Made by a program: the position numbers and the translations under genes. This document shows, one piece after another, positions 24,137 through 36,517 of a stretch of 64,000 nucleotides of DNA. A model generated the notes under the pieces. That model ran no database searches. It was not told the origin of the DNA and saw nothing but the letters and a program-made list of their open reading frames with translations. Source of the stretch: Caprimulgus europaeus (taxonomy: Eukaryota > Chordata > Aves > Caprimulgiformes > Caprimulgidae); the NCBI GenBank assembly GCA_907165065.1, contig OU015523.1:125688523-125752522 (forward strand). Reading direction: 5' to 3'. Position 1 is the first letter of the stretch, and each line of letters begins with the position of its first letter.

Positions 24137-25653
24137 CACATCCTCCTCCAGACCCATCATTTCTAAATTAATTCCCAGTTGTGACAGGGTGTTTGGGATC
24201 TGTGGGGCCCAGGGGTGCTGTGGGGCCCAGTGTGTGCTCAGGGTGGGTTCTGGAGGAGGGGTGGTGGGCACCAGCCCAGCACTCCATCACCCAGCACTGC
24301 CAGGGCTGGCGGGGTGTCACTGTCCCTTCTCCTCTGAGCTTCTGTTCCAGTGCAGAGAGGTCAAGTGCCAGGAGTAGGAAGCCAGGTCAGAAATGAGCAG
24401 CCGTGCTGGAGAGAGTCATCACTTGTCAAGCTTGGCATGCAGATGGCCAGGGCTCTGTCTGTCCCCTGTTGTCCCTTTCCCACCACAACCTGGGAGAGGA
24501 GTTGTTGTGGCAGAGCCTGGTCCTCGGTGGCCGGGAGCATCCAGCGCTGAGCGTCACGGTCCCACATCCCGCTGCGGCTTTGTCTGCACTGCTGGAGGCC
24601 AGGAGGTGGTTGGATCTGACCTGGGTGAGCTCCCTGGGCTGGGGAAGGGGGTCAGGGCACGATGGGCAAAGGGAAGCCTCAGTTTGGTCCCTGGGTGCGT
24701 GGCCGATGCTGTGCAGCCCGGGAATGACGTCGGGAAAGCGGCCGGAATCGCTTCAAGGGATCCACGGAATGTCCACAATGTTTCTGTATTGAGAAATCCT
24801 TACACCTCAGCTAACAACCATCCCCTGAGCTGAACATGAGTGACCCCAGGCCAGATTCAAAGTGAAGGAGAGAACTTCTACCTAAAAGCATCAACTGGAG
24901 CTGCTGGTTATGGCCACCAGAATGGGTGGAGAGGCAGGAGGGGACCCTTCCTGGTTGCACCTGCCTTCACGTGCTCTCAGAGCTCTGGAGCAGGGAGATG
25001 GAGGAATCCCATGGTGCAGAAAGAGTAAAGGAGCCACAAATCTCTTACAGGTTCTGAGAGTCACATCTCCAAATAAGCCTACAGCTCAGGAACTATTGTA
25101 GGGCTTGTTTTGGGGGCTGTGCTGGAACCCGTGTCTGGGGCTGGATCTGTAGAAGACAAATCTGTGTGGTGATGTCTTGGGTTTGTTCTTGCCCTGGCTG
25201 TGGAGGCACAGGAGTTACCAAGCACAGTTAGAAGTTGTGCTCAAAGACACAGAGGATGTAGCTAATGTCAGAAAAACGCTGGGAAGTCTGAAAAGCCACC
25301 AGCTCTCGATGCCACAGAGCAGGAACTGGGGAAAAACCCTCAAATTGGGTCTGGGGGTGCTTTTTTTCTTTTATAATTTGCAACTCAGAGAAAACCTCTG
25401 CTCACTTCCTTGACTAAATGTGGTTTCTGTGTGGTGATCAGGAGATCCTGCTCTCTGCATGGCTGCTGGCCTCAGAACCTGCTTCTTCAAGGCCAGAGAG
25501 TGATGCCCATGGAGCAGGAGCCCGGGAGCTGGGAGCGAGCTTGTCTGAAGTGATGAGTGGGGTGGAAAGTTAGGAGCTGGCTCATTCCGTGTGCGAGCAT
25601 TTGGGGTCCTTCCCCGTGGAGAGGTTTGAGGTCCTTCCCCCTGGAGAGCTTTA
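24137..25653. other. CR1-free intronic stretch
   Basis: Unique sequence; no supported feature. Confidence 0.5.
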
Positions 25654-25936
25654 TTCTCTTTTCTCCCAGGTAACTAGTGACAGAACAAGAGGAAATGGCC
25701 TCAAGTTGCACCAGGGGAGGTTGAGGTTGGATGTCAGGAAAAACTTCTTCACTGAAAGGGTTCTGAGGCATTGGAAGGGGTTGCCCAGGGCAGTGGTGGA
25801 GTCCCCATCCCTGGAGGGATTTAAAAGCCGGGCAGATGAGGTGCTCAGAGATCTGGTTCAGCAGTGGACAGGCACAGTTGGACTCTGTGATCTCAAAGGT
25901 CTTTTCCAACCAAACAATTCTGTGATTCTGTGATTA
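25654..25936 (+). mobile_element. CR1 LINE fragment, alternative 3' end type
   Basis: Carries the GGTGCTCAGAGATCTGG 3' end and a clean terminal ATTCTGTGATTCTGTGATTA. The upstream part is the AGGTAACTAGTGACAGAACA form seen also at 60881. Confidence 0.92.
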
Positions 25937-28376
25937 CTCAGTTGTGGTGGAGGCTGGACTGTGAGTGTTTGGGTGGCACGAGGGGTGCAGAGGGGACAGA
26001 GCTTAAAGGGTTGGCATCTTCCAGAGATGGACCTTCCTGGTGAATATATGGGAAGTGATGCTTCTTGGTGAGGACTTGCCACAGAACCAGTTGCCAGCTG
26101 GGAGCAGGCTCAGGCAGTGCCTCTTCATGAACATCACCCTGCCCTCTCCGGCACCCGCTGCCCTGAGCTGGCACATCCCCTTCCTCTCCTCTCATTGATG
26201 TGTCCACAGCAGGTCTGGGCAGCCAGGAGAGCTTCCCTTCCTCAGGACTCATCCTTGTGGGAATGTGTGTTTGTCCTTTCAGTCTCCTCGGGAACGTGGA
26301 CAGAGGTTGCTTACGGGAAGTTTCACAGCGTGGAAAATTGCTGCTGCTGTTCCTTGGTTGAACTGCAGGAGCTGGAACTCCTGGAGACCCTGAAGCTGTA
26401 GAGCCCAGAGTTCTACAAAGACAGAGGAAGGTTTTTATTTAGCCAGTGACCAGTGTTTTCTGGTCTTGGTGGGTATTTGCAAGGCCAGTAAGTGCCAGAT
26501 CCTTCTCCTTGCAGTTGGCTGTATTGTTGTGTTTTCAAATAACCCACAATATTAGCAGGTTTAAATTAATTAGTGAAGCCTTCCCTGTCTCCAGTGAAGG
26601 TGCTTCTGAAGAACATCAGCTGTGAAAGGACAGTTGTGTTGAGTGGAGGACAGTCATGTTGAGTGGAGGACATCCTTAAAGTCCACTCTGGATGGCCTTC
26701 ACTCTTTGGTACAGTTCTGATGACTCAGTTTTCTGGAGGAGGGATGCGTGAGCAGCTAAATGACTCCATTTATAATTATGGAGTAACCCAATCTTTAGCT
26801 ACTTAACCTCATCAGAACTTTTTCCTGCCCATGGGATATTTGGTGCTCATCTTGCAGAAGGACTTGATGTATTTCCTAGCTGACTCCAGGCAAACCCACT
26901 TTGCCTTCCAAGGCGACACTCCAGCAGCCTTTGCTGTCTTCCTCAGCCAGCCCAGCAGGAGGATTACGCAGTCCTGGGGCCTGAAGGAAGCAAACAGAGA
27001 TTCCTCAGGAAGGAAACACCTGAAATTGGCACTTTGAGGCCAAAGCACCCAAGCAAGGACACTGAGATGTGGTCTGGAGAGGTTTGAGAGCAACGAGGAG
27101 GGCAGACTCATGCCCCAGTATCCCTTGGTGGTGGGCAGGAGGTGGGATGAGTTCTGGGGACCAGAGGAGGCTGTGTGTTGAAACAGCTATGGCAGAAGGA
27201 GGGTGGGCACTGTTAGGACAGGCAGATATGGGCCCAGGGTGTAGGGTGGGGTTGGTGGTGGTGGCTTCCCACCCCCAAATAAGTTGGGTTTGTTTTGGGG
27301 GAGATCTTCTTTTAATGGGCTGGAAAGAGCAAAGCGTTTGAAGAGGAAGAGTTGGACAACAAAGGTTTGTGGTGGAGGGGACTGGTGGAAGCAAGGGTTA
27401 AAAATGGCTTTGCCAGGGGAAAATGAGGATGTTTGGAAGAAATGGGATAAAGCTTTGCTGATATGAAATCAGTAAATTGTTGCACGGAGAAGATGAAGAG
27501 GGCTAATTGCAATCAGTAACGAGGGAATTAATTGGAGTAAATAAATGCTGTGCTCGTGCCAAGGAGAGGAGCCCATTTGTGGAAGAAATGTGGAATTTTT
27601 GATTGAAGAAGAGCTTGTGGCTGTACAGCAGTGTCACTGCTGCTTGACTCCTTCCTGGGCCTGTCTTAAGCTGATGGTGGTGACCTGAAGAGGTGTCTGC
27701 AGTGCCAGGAGTCTCCATGGATCACTGAGAGCTTCCTCCTGCATCTGTTCCACCTTGTGCAGCTTTGTCATGTTGATCCTGAGAGATCAGGAGATGTTCC
27801 AGGAGCCAGCAGCTGCCATCAGGGTAGGGGAGACAGGTTTGGCCCCGTGAGCTCTGTGTGGGTGGTTTCTCTGGACGTTGTTGTTAGGTGGTTTGTGAAC
27901 GTTTTCAGTTGGACCTTCCAGCAGAGGCACCCAAGGGCGCTGTTACTCTACAAGTGTGTCAGAGATCAGAGGGTCTAAGCTCTGCTTGTAGTGACATTTT
28001 TTCTAGGCTCTTTAATGTGAGTTTGTGTCCTGGTGTCAGCTGGTGTCGAGTCGGAGCGAGCGGCTGTGCGGTGCTGAGTCGCTGGCTGGCGTTAAACCAC
28101 GACAGTTGGGTACAGGGGGGTTTGCATCGTGTGAGCTGTTTCATAAGAGGAAAAGGAAATCTTTGAGCTCCTGCTAATACAGACGTCATGGTTCAGGGTT
28201 TTCTGGGATGACTCACCACTTGGGTTACCTGTGCTCAGGTGAGGAACTGGAATCTGCTGTTTGCAGAGTTTTGTGTCAAGTAAAGGGGAGAAGTGGGTGA
28301 CTTCAGTGAATTTCTGTTTAGCTGTCTGCTGCAGCCCCTGCTGTTTCAGAGGTGATGATAATTTAACAGCAGCAAG
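25937..28376. other. CR1-free intronic stretch, 2.4 kb
   Basis: Contains a short direct repeat near 26630-26670 (GTTGAGTGGAGGACA twice) and an ATTA-rich segment at 27430-27560. No exon or RNA gene recognised. Confidence 0.5.
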
Positions 28377-28712
28377 AGAATCCCAGAGTCCCAGACTGGT
28401 TTGGGTGGGAAGGGACCCTAAAGCTCCTCCAGTCCCAACCCCCCTGCCAGCAGCAGGGACACCTTCCACTAGACCAGGTTGCTCAAAGCCTCATCCAACC
28501 TGGCCCAGAACACTTCCAGGGAGGAGCAGCCACAGCTTCTCTGGCCAACCTGGGCCAGGGTCTCACCACCCTCACACCAAACAATTTCTTCCTCACATCT
28601 CAGCTCCAGCTCCCCTCTGCCACTTTCAAGCCCTCACCCCTTGTTCTGTCCCTGCCTGCCCTTGACCAAAGTCCCTCCCCAGCCTTCCTGGAGCCCCTTC
28701 AGGTACTGGAAG
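28377..28712 (-). mobile_element. CR1 LINE fragment, type B
   Basis: On + it begins AGAATCCCAGAGTCCCAGAC and carries the type B body to CCCTTCAGGTACTGGAAG. Confidence 0.93.
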
Positions 28713-29635
28713 AGAATGTGAATAATAACATCATGTCCTGCCTCTGCACCTCCCAGGGCAGGGATTTACTGCCAGGGAACTGGTTCAAATGGAGCAGGGG
28801 AAAGGGCACCTCAAAATCCCTGGAGGGTTTGAGAAACTGACTTAAAAAAAAAGAAAAAAAGAAAAAAAAGGCTTGAATAAGTTTTTGAGGCCAAGACTGA
28901 AGTGTCAAACGTGGAGCAGTGGCTGACAGTTCTCCCTGTTGTAAATCAGATCCAGCTGTCCTGTGTCACCTTGGAGCACTGCTGCAGTGGTGAAGGTGGT
29001 TGCATCTCCCCATGCTTTGTCAGGCTCAAGTCTTTGGTAATTAGAGCTGGAAAACTACAATTAACTGTGTCCCTTCCTGCCCTGCTCCCCAGCTGCTGCT
29101 CTCTGGGTTCCTTACAAACACTTTCATACCTTTGTGAAAATTCATGACGTTGGCCTTGGCCTTTTTTTTGGTCTTTTTTAACTGAAAACGAGAGTTTTAG
29201 GGGAGGAACCCTGAGCAGGGAAGTTAAACTGAGGCTTTGTTTCCATGACTCCAATATGTAAACAGTTCTTTTCCCCAAATACAAGACTTTTTGAGGTTTT
29301 TTCCTCTGCCATTGCAGTGTTTATAGAAGTGAGTTATATAAGTGGCAGCTCTGGTCACCACAGTGCTCCTCAGTCCTGTCCCGATGGCTGCTGTGCTGTG
29401 CAGCTCGGTGCTACCAGGGACAATCAGCTGTGGTGGCATCAACGCAGCTTTTCAGCCTTACTGGAGTTAATGGGACCTTGGAGAGGGAAATGGAGAGAAC
29501 CTGGAATTAAACAGTCAGAATTCTCATTACAGAGGAAGGAAAGGTCTGGAATAACGTACTGTGCTGTGCCAGGGTCCCCGAGGCTGGCAGGGACATCTGG
29601 GGACTGTCCTCGCCTACCCTGCTCCAGCAGAGTCA
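28713..29635. other. CR1-free intronic stretch
   Basis: A-rich run at 28843-28870; otherwise unique, nothing recognised. Confidence 0.5.
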
Positions 29636-29790
29636 CCAGAGCTGGTTGTCCAGGGCTGTGTCCAGCTGAGTTTTGATTGTCTCCATGGGTGGAGGCTCCA
29701 CACCCTCTCCGGGCACCCTGTGCCAGTCCTGGCCACCCTTAGGCTAAAAATGGCTTTCCTGCTGTTGGAGCTGGGTTTCCTGGACTGCAG
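29636..29790 (-). mobile_element. Old CR1 3'-region fragment
   Basis: The order CCAGGGCTGTGTCCAGCTGA, then GGAGGCTCCACACCCTCTCC, then GGGCACCCTGTGCCAGTCCT on + is the CR1 3'-region complement. It is diverged and has lost its terminal repeat. Confidence 0.65.
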
Positions 29791-29804
29791 TTTGGGTCTT
29801 TTCC

Positions 29805-30066
29805 CAGAATCCCAGCACTGCCTGGATTGGAAAAGCCCTTTGAGCTCCTGGAGTCCAACCATGAACCCAACCCTGCCCAGTCCCCACTGACCCCTGTCCC
29901 TCAGCACTGTGTCTACACGACTCTTCAATCCCTCCAGGGATGGGGACTCCACCACTGCCCTGGGCAACCCCTTCCAATGCCTCAGAACCCTTTCAGCAAA
30001 GAAATTCTTCCTCACATCCCATCTCAACTGCCCTGGCCACAACTGGAGCCCATTTCCTCTTGTCCT
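29805..30066 (-). mobile_element. CR1 LINE fragment, type A
   Basis: On + it starts CAGAATCCCAGCACTGCCTG and runs to CATTTCCTCTTGTCC; 5'-truncated. Confidence 0.93.
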
Positions 30067-31428
30067 TGTTCCTCAGAGCGGGCTGGGACAGTCAAAACAG
30101 GAGAAGGGGTAGGACTCATTTCTCCTAAGACTTCTCATCAGACACATCTTTCTAATCTCTTGATAAAGCCAACCCAAGCTGCTTTCCATGGCAGATGTCA
30201 CTCCAGCTCTGCCTAGTCTACTCTAGCCTTTCAGCCAAAGCCTCTGTTGGTCATCTCCTCCGTGGTGGCACCAGCAGGGTGGTTGCAGGGCCCCGGAGCT
30301 GTCTGCTCCTTGGAGATTGCATAGGAGATTGGAAAATGCCTTTAGTGGGGGAGAGGAGCCCCAGGGGGGAAGGTTGGGTGGGTGTGAGTGCAGAACAGTG
30401 GTGGGAGAGGGAGGTCCAGATGGCATGTGCTGATAGTGCCCAGGTTGCCTGGCAATCCTCCCAGTCCATCAGGACACCCCAGGGGAGGGAAAAGGGGCTT
30501 TGTGTTTGGAAAAAAAGGACAGATTGCAGCTATTAAGAGTGATAGTGGGGAGATAAAGAACAGGACTGGGACAACACCCCAGCAGGATGGGGAGACAAAA
30601 GGCTCCTGATGACTCTTGAAGAGACAAAAGGCTCCTGATGACTCAGAGAGGTGGGGTTGGATGGTCCAGTGAAGATGATGGTGTCAGCCCTAAGGGGTCC
30701 AGCAGTCACAGCCCTAAATCCTGGGTTGGTCTGCCACCTAGGAACAGCTTGGGTCAGGTGCTGAGGACCAGACAGCAAGTGTAGAAACTGCTGTAGCAAC
30801 CATCAGTGCTGGGCCTCCTGGAAGAGGAAGAAATTATTCAACAAACCCAATTTCCCACTGATTTCAAGGCTTGCACTCGCTGGAGTGTTGGAGTGGCCTG
30901 ACCTGGAGTGTCCTTGTGTGTGGTGTGGAGGGTGAGGCATGTGGCTGTCACACTCTCATTGCTTTATCAAGAGATCAGCTGGCTTTTAGAGAGGTCCTTC
31001 TTGTCTCTCTTTAGGAGACAAGGGTTATCATGGTGTGATCTTTCTGCTTAATCTTCCCTACATCTCAGGCGAGGTTGCTGCCCTGCTCTTTGGTTCTTCA
31101 TCTGGGGTATTTTTACAGCTGCAGCCACTCTTCCCATTGAGATAAGGGGGAATGGCCCATCCTGTCTGGTGAAACCCCATGACCATGGTTATCAGCACAG
31201 GGTCTTCTGCTGATTGAATCACTTGTGCCCTTATTCAGGCTTTTTCTGGCCTTGGTGCACACCAGAAATCCCTCAGGATTTATGGCCTTGATTGCTGTTG
31301 GTTCTGTGATTGTGATTCTAACAACCATCCCTTTGGTGCTCTTCCTGCTGCTCCTCCTGCCTCATTCTCAGCATTTTTGTGACAAACACCTGCGGGTTGT
31401 CCTTGGGGTTGCAAGAAATCTGGGTGAG
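30067..31428. other. CR1-free intronic stretch
   Basis: Holds a 24-bp direct duplication (30592-30615 and 30621-30644, beginning GAGACAAAAGGCTCC). Nothing else recognised. Confidence 0.55.
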
Positions 31429-31633
31429 ATCATAGAATCCCAGACTGGTTTGGGCTGGAGGGGACCTCAAAGCTCCTCCAGTCCCAACCCCCCTGCCAGC
31501 AGCAGGGACACCTTCCACTAGACCAGGTTGCTCAAAGCCTCATCCAACCTGGCCCAGAACACTTCCAGGGAGGAGCAGCCACAGCTTCTCTGGCCAACCT
31601 GGGCCAGGGTCTCACCACCCTCACAGCAAAGAA
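31429..31633 (-). mobile_element. CR1 LINE fragment, type B
   Basis: On + it begins ATCATAGAATCCCAGACTGG and stops after CACCACCCTCACAGCAAAGA. Confidence 0.93.
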
Positions 31634-32102
31634 CTTGGCAGAATGATTTTAACTGTTATTGGATGCCCCAGCACTGATCTGCACAGGGTTGGTTTCCCTC
31701 TCCCACCCTGCAGAGTCTCTTCCCTCCACACTTTAACCCTCGGTGTTATTTCAACAGCTCAGATCTTTGGGCTGGGCCTTTTCTGCAATGATTTCTCAGG
31801 CTGATCTCAGTGTGCCAGGACACAGGATGGTCATTGTATTTCTACTGCCTTTGGCCTTGACTTCTGAAGGAAAAATGAGATCTCTCCCAAAACATTACGT
31901 GATCATCGTGTTCCGAGCCTCTGCTGATTGCCACAGCAGTGAACGCGGCAGCGCTCCGGCAAAGGTCCAGTTATAGGAAGGGAAGGTCCTGTTATCATAA
32001 ACCAAGGGTGGTTTTCTTCTCATTAACACTTAACTCTCGAGTCCCAGACCAAGGGGTCCATCCAGCACTTTGGCAAGTCAACACAGGTACTGAGGTGACC
32101 TC
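31634..32102. other. CR1-free intronic stretch
   Basis: Unique sequence; nothing recognised. Confidence 0.5.
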
Positions 32103-32360
32103 TTAATGGCTTTAAGCTGAAAGAGGGGAGGTTTAGATTAGATATTCGGAATAAATTCTTCACTGTGAGGGTGGTGAGACCCTGTCCCAGGTTGGCCAGA
32201 GAAGCTGTGGCTGCTCCTCCCTGGAAGTGTTCTGGGCCAGGTTGGCTGAGGCTTTGAGCAACCTGGTCTGGTGGAAGGTGTCCCTGCTGCTGGCAGGGGG
32301 TTGGCACTGGAGGAGCTTTCAGGTCCCTTCCAACCCAAACCACTCTGGGGTTCTGTGATC
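32103..32360 (+). mobile_element. CR1 LINE fragment, type B relative
   Basis: The 3' part is type B. The segment before it (GGTTTAGATTAGATATTCGG) is the older form, suggesting an intermediate or mosaic copy. It ends GGTTCTGTGAT. Confidence 0.9.
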
Positions 32361-32711
32361 AATCCCTGTCCCTAAGGGATGATCAGGTTTTCATGCCAGA
32401 GCCCCCACTGTTAACACCCAGCTTTTGTGACCAAGCCAGGTGCCTCCTCTGGATAAATGTGGTTTCTCTGTGGGTTAGCAGTGGCCACCGTAGGGAAGTG
32501 CAGTGTCTGGATGTCCTTGTGCCTGGTGCTCTGCGGGTGTCAGAGCCGGGCTGTGGCCATACGCACCGGGACGTGTGCTGGTGACAGTGTGGGCTGCCAG
32601 GAGCTCTGTCTGTGGGGACACAGAGTGATGGAGCTGGAGCTGAAGAACCCATTGGGACATGACCAGGTTTCAAAAAGAGAGATTTTAGGTATGAACAAAA
32701 CCTGCTCTGAC

Positions 32712-33102
32712 CTGCTCCTGTCCCTGGGTCCTTGGTGGAACAGACCCACCCCCACCTCTCTCCACCCTCCTCCAAGGGACTTGGACAGAGCCACAAGGTC
32801 TCCCCTCAGCCTCCTTCTCTCCAGGCTCAGCACCCCCAGTTCCCTCAGCCTGAACTCAGCACACTTGTGCTCCAGACCCTTCCCCAGCTCCGGTCCCTTC
32901 TCTGGACACGCTCCAGCACCTCCAGGTCCTTCTTGGACTCAGGGGCCCAACACTGAACCCAGCACTCGAGCTGCGGCCTCACCAGTGCCCAGTGCAGGGG
33001 GAAGAGAACTTCCCTGCTCCCACTGGCCACACTGGTGCTGATCCAGGCCAGGATGCCCTTGGCCTTCTTGGCCACCTGGGCACTCTGCTGGCTCCTGTTC
33101 CA
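32712..33102 (-). mobile_element. CR1 LINE fragment, type A, 3' end missing
   Basis: On + it starts inside the element (CTGTCCCTGGGTCCTTGGTG) and extends into ORF2 (GGCCTTCTTGGCCACCTGGG). The 3' third is absent. Confidence 0.92.
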
Positions 33103-34214
33103 CCAGAGCACTGAAGGGTGAGCGGCTGTTGGGATCTCCTGCAGGTGACACACAAGCTGGGTGATCTGAGCAGGTACTTTACTGAAAAACCGAGCAACCC
33201 CACCCAAAATCCTGCCCATTTATGGTGTGTGATCCTGTCCTTGGGAAGTAACTCAGTGTTGGAAAGATCCTGGGGCAAGATCTGTAGCACAGATCTGGGG
33301 TAGGTTGATGTGTAAGGACAATGTATGAACACACCAGAAATAATAACTGCAGGCACCTCAGAAGAGCTTGGTCTGCTTTGGATTAAGCTCTGACATCCAT
33401 CTGAGTGTTCTGGGAGTGACTTTGTTTGGAGCAGAATAGGACTTTGAGGAACAGAATTTATTCTGCTGTGGGTAAGTAAAGTTACAATTAAACTCCTGAT
33501 CCCTGGCTTGTGCTCCTCAGAATGAAACCCCTGGATTTCATTCAGCCACCTCACAGGGGACAAATACACAGTAAAGCTGGGTGGGAGCTGTGTGTTTGGT
33601 GTGACACACACTCATCCCTCCACGTGTTCAGGGGCATAAGCTGAGGTAAAACAATAGCTGAAGGTGGGGAAGTGACCTCGTGTGCTCGTGGGGTTCTCAT
33701 TGGGTTGGGTTTGTTCTTAGAAATACTGAAGAATGAGCAGGTTTGTGGCTGAAGCTGCAGCCACCAGAAACGTTGGTCACTGGCTTTAGTGTAAACTACA
33801 GTGTCCATCCAAGGTATCCTGGTGGGATCATCTGGTCTCAGGTGGACACTTGAAGTTGTGGTAGATCAGCAGGAAAACATGGATATTCATATTTGTGTGC
33901 TCTGTCTGCCCTCTTAGTCACTGCATCTCCTCTGCTCTGCTCTGCAGTGGCAGCGTGTTCTCCTCCAGGATTAACCTACGTGCAGGAACCAACCCTGCGC
34001 CTGGAGGAACCGTGTGAGGCTGGGGGGTGTGTGGGTAATTGGTGTTGCTGAGGTTTGTAGAGGGGTTTTTGGTTTGGTTTTTGGAGGTTTGGGGAAGGTT
34101 TGTTGGGTTTTTTGTTCTTTTTTGGAGGAGGGTTGTTTGGTTGGGTTTTTTTAATCAGTCTAGAGAGGCTTGAGGGCTTCCACTGTGAAATCTAGAAACA
34201 CGGGTGGCATCAAC
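33103..34214. other. CR1-free intronic stretch with G/T-rich tract
   Basis: From about 34020 to 34155 the + strand is almost only G and T (runs of GG and TTT alternating). The remainder is unique and unremarkable. Confidence 0.7.
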
Positions 34215-34480
34215 TGGTCAAGAGGAAATGGGCTCCAGTTGTGCCCAGGGCAGCTGAGATGGGATGTGAGGAAGAATTTCTTTGCTGAAAGGGTTCTGAG
34301 GCATTGGAAGGGGTTGCCCAGGGCAGGGGTGGAGTCCCCATCCCTGGAGGGATTGCAGAGTCGTGTAGACACAGTGCTGAGGGACAGGGGTCAGTGGGGA
34401 CTGGGCAGTGTTGGGTTCATGGTTGGACTCCATGGGCTCAAAGGGCTTTTCCACTCCAGGCAATCCTGTGATTCTGTGAT
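34215..34480 (+). mobile_element. CR1 LINE fragment, type A
   Basis: Short 5'-truncated copy with an intact terminal CCTGTGATTCTGTGAT. Confidence 0.93.
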
Positions 34481-34524
34481 ATCAGTCTGGTTTCTTCCAT
34501 GTGGAAGTCTCTGTGTCTACTGAC

Positions 34525-34636
34525 ATTCAGATTCAGGTGGAAGGGACCTACAGTGATCATCTAGTCCAAGTGCCTCACCTCTTCAAGGGTCACCAACAGT
34601 TAAAGCAGATGATGAAGGGCGTTGTCCAAATGCCTT
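34525..34636 (-). mobile_element. Old CR1 3'-end fragment
   Basis: On + AGGTGGAAGGGACCTACAGT, then GATCATCTAGTCCAAG, resembles the CR1 3'-end complement; diverged. Confidence 0.6.
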
Positions 34637-34672
34637 GTAAGCAGAGAGAGGCGTGTGGAGATCGGTGCTGTT

Positions 34673-35172
34673 ACAGAATCACGGACTAGTGGAGGTGGGA
34701 AGGGATCTCAGGGGTCCATCTGGTCCCAACCCCCTGCTCAAGCAGGGCCACCCAGTTGGTGGTTGTCCAGGATGGTGTCCAGATGGTTGTTCAGTATCTC
34801 CCAGGATGGAGACTCCATCATCTCCCTGGGCAGCCTGTGCCAGAACTTGGACACTTTCACAGTGGAAAGTGTTTCCTGATGATCAAGGAGACCCTCGTGT
34901 GTTCCAGTGTGCCCATGGCCTCTGGTCCTGGCACTGGGCACCACTGGGAAGAGCCTGGCTCCATCTCCTTAGCACCCTCCATGCAGGTGTTGGTGTATGT
35001 GGGTGAGATCCTCCTGTGCTGTCTGCTGATTCAGCCCAGGACACCCTTGGCCACTGTGGCTGGTGGTCAGCTTGGTGCCCCCCAGGACCTTCTCTGCCAA
35101 GCTGCTTCCAGCTGGGTGGCCCCAGGCTGTGCTGGTGCCTGGGCTTGTTCCTCCCCAGGGACAGGACCAGAG
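34673..35172 (-). mobile_element. Old CR1 LINE fragment with internal deletion
   Basis: On + it begins ACAGAATCACGGACTAGTGG. After about 34990 the sequence jumps to the ORF2 part (GGCCACTGTGGCTGGTGGTC, then TGTTCCTCCCCAGGGACAGG), so the middle of the element is missing. Confidence 0.8.
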
Positions 35173-35546
35173 CAGGGCTGTGGCAGATGGGTCTGGTGGT
35201 GTGAGTCCTCAGTTTCACAAGCAAAGGCACTGAGTGAATTTTGGGATGTGGTAGGTGAGATATGTTCTGTCAGAACCTCTTGGAGAGGCTTTTGGACTTC
35301 TAGGACTTTTTTTTCCCCATAGAGATTGTGCTAAAACAATTAAAATGTTGTTTTTTGTGTTTTTTTTTTTTTTTAATGTGTGTGGGTTTAATGTTCAGAA
35401 GTCTTTTGTATTGGTAGTGAATCCAGGTACTTGCTGGTTGTGGAGATGTGATGGAGAGGTGGATAGTCCAAGTGGTCATGTTTGGACAGCAAGGTGAGGG
35501 TGTGCCCAGCTCTTCCCTGCAGCTACAGCGTGTGTAGCAGCAGGAG
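35173..35546. other. CR1-free intronic stretch
   Basis: T-rich run at about 35350-35375; nothing else. Confidence 0.5.
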
Positions 35547-35897
35547 AAAATCCATCTCCTTGGCTCCTAAAATCCATCTGCTTTGCTCCTAAAATCCATC
35601 TGCTTTGCTCCTAAAATCCATCTCCTTGGCTCCTAAAATCCATCTCCTTGGCTCCTAAAATCCATCTGCTTTGCTCCTAAAATCCATCTGCTTTGCTCCT
35701 AAAATCCATCTCCTTGGCTCCTAAAATCCATCTCCTTTGCTCCTAAAATCCATCTCCTTTGCTCCTAAAATCCATCTCCTTTGCTCCTAAAATCCATCTC
35801 CTTTGCTCCTAAAATCCATCTCCTTTGCTCCTAAAATCCATCTCCTTTGCTCCTAAAATCCATCTCCTTTGCTCATAAATCCATCTGCTTTTCTCTT
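35547..35897. repeat. 22-bp minisatellite, 15 full copies plus one degenerate
   Basis: The unit has the form AAAATCCATCT followed by a variable core and GCTCCT. Cores are a (CCTTG), b (GCTTT) and c (CCTTT). The order is a b b a, a b b a, then seven c copies. The 16th copy is degenerate. There are no spacers, so it is not CRISPR-like. Confidence 0.97.
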
Positions 35898-36517
35898 GTC
35901 TTATCTTGAGAAGATCATCGTAGAGTTTGGGTTGAGCTCATAGGTGATTTGGACTTTTCTGCCCAGATTCCTGGGAGTTCACTCTGGTTTCTTTGAGTGT
36001 GAGACCTTGCAGTGGGCACTGGGCCAGGAGCTATTAGGCTGCTTTCACAGTGATCTCGGAGCAATCACCCCTGGATAATTGTTAATTATCTGCTGAGGGT
36101 GAGTCTGGGGCAGCCTCAGAAGGGTTTTTCCTCAAGCCTGTCATGCCAGGAGCTCGCCTTTGGGGGATGTTTTCGGTGCCCGGTGGCGCTGCAGCGTTGG
36201 TCTGTGGTTGTGGCCCGGCAGTGCCGGCAGGAGGACGGAACAGCCACGTTTGGTGCTCACATGGACTCAGGCACGCAGCAAAATTTAAAGTGTTTGTCTT
36301 GAAATGTAGAAAAATCTGTGGGAAAAGAAGCCAGAAAATCCATTTCGTAATCAGGAAGAGAGCTCGCTCCTGTTAATGGACGTGTTGGGTAAATACACCG
36401 CTCGCGCTCGGAACGGCCTCGCTGAGGCTCTGCCAACACCAACAGCCTCCAGGGAGAGATGGAGCTCGTGAGACAGGAGGGGAAAATGGAGCTGCTTCCT
36501 CCCCTTCCCCTGCCAGC
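35898..36517. other. CR1-free intronic stretch with CpG-rich part
   Basis: CpG density rises over about 36170-36430. No ATG-donor combination is convincing as an alternative first exon. Confidence 0.45.

Noticed and set aside
35547-35897. Regular repeat array that might suggest CRISPR
   Set aside because: Units are directly contiguous with no spacers, in a vertebrate intron; it is a minisatellite.
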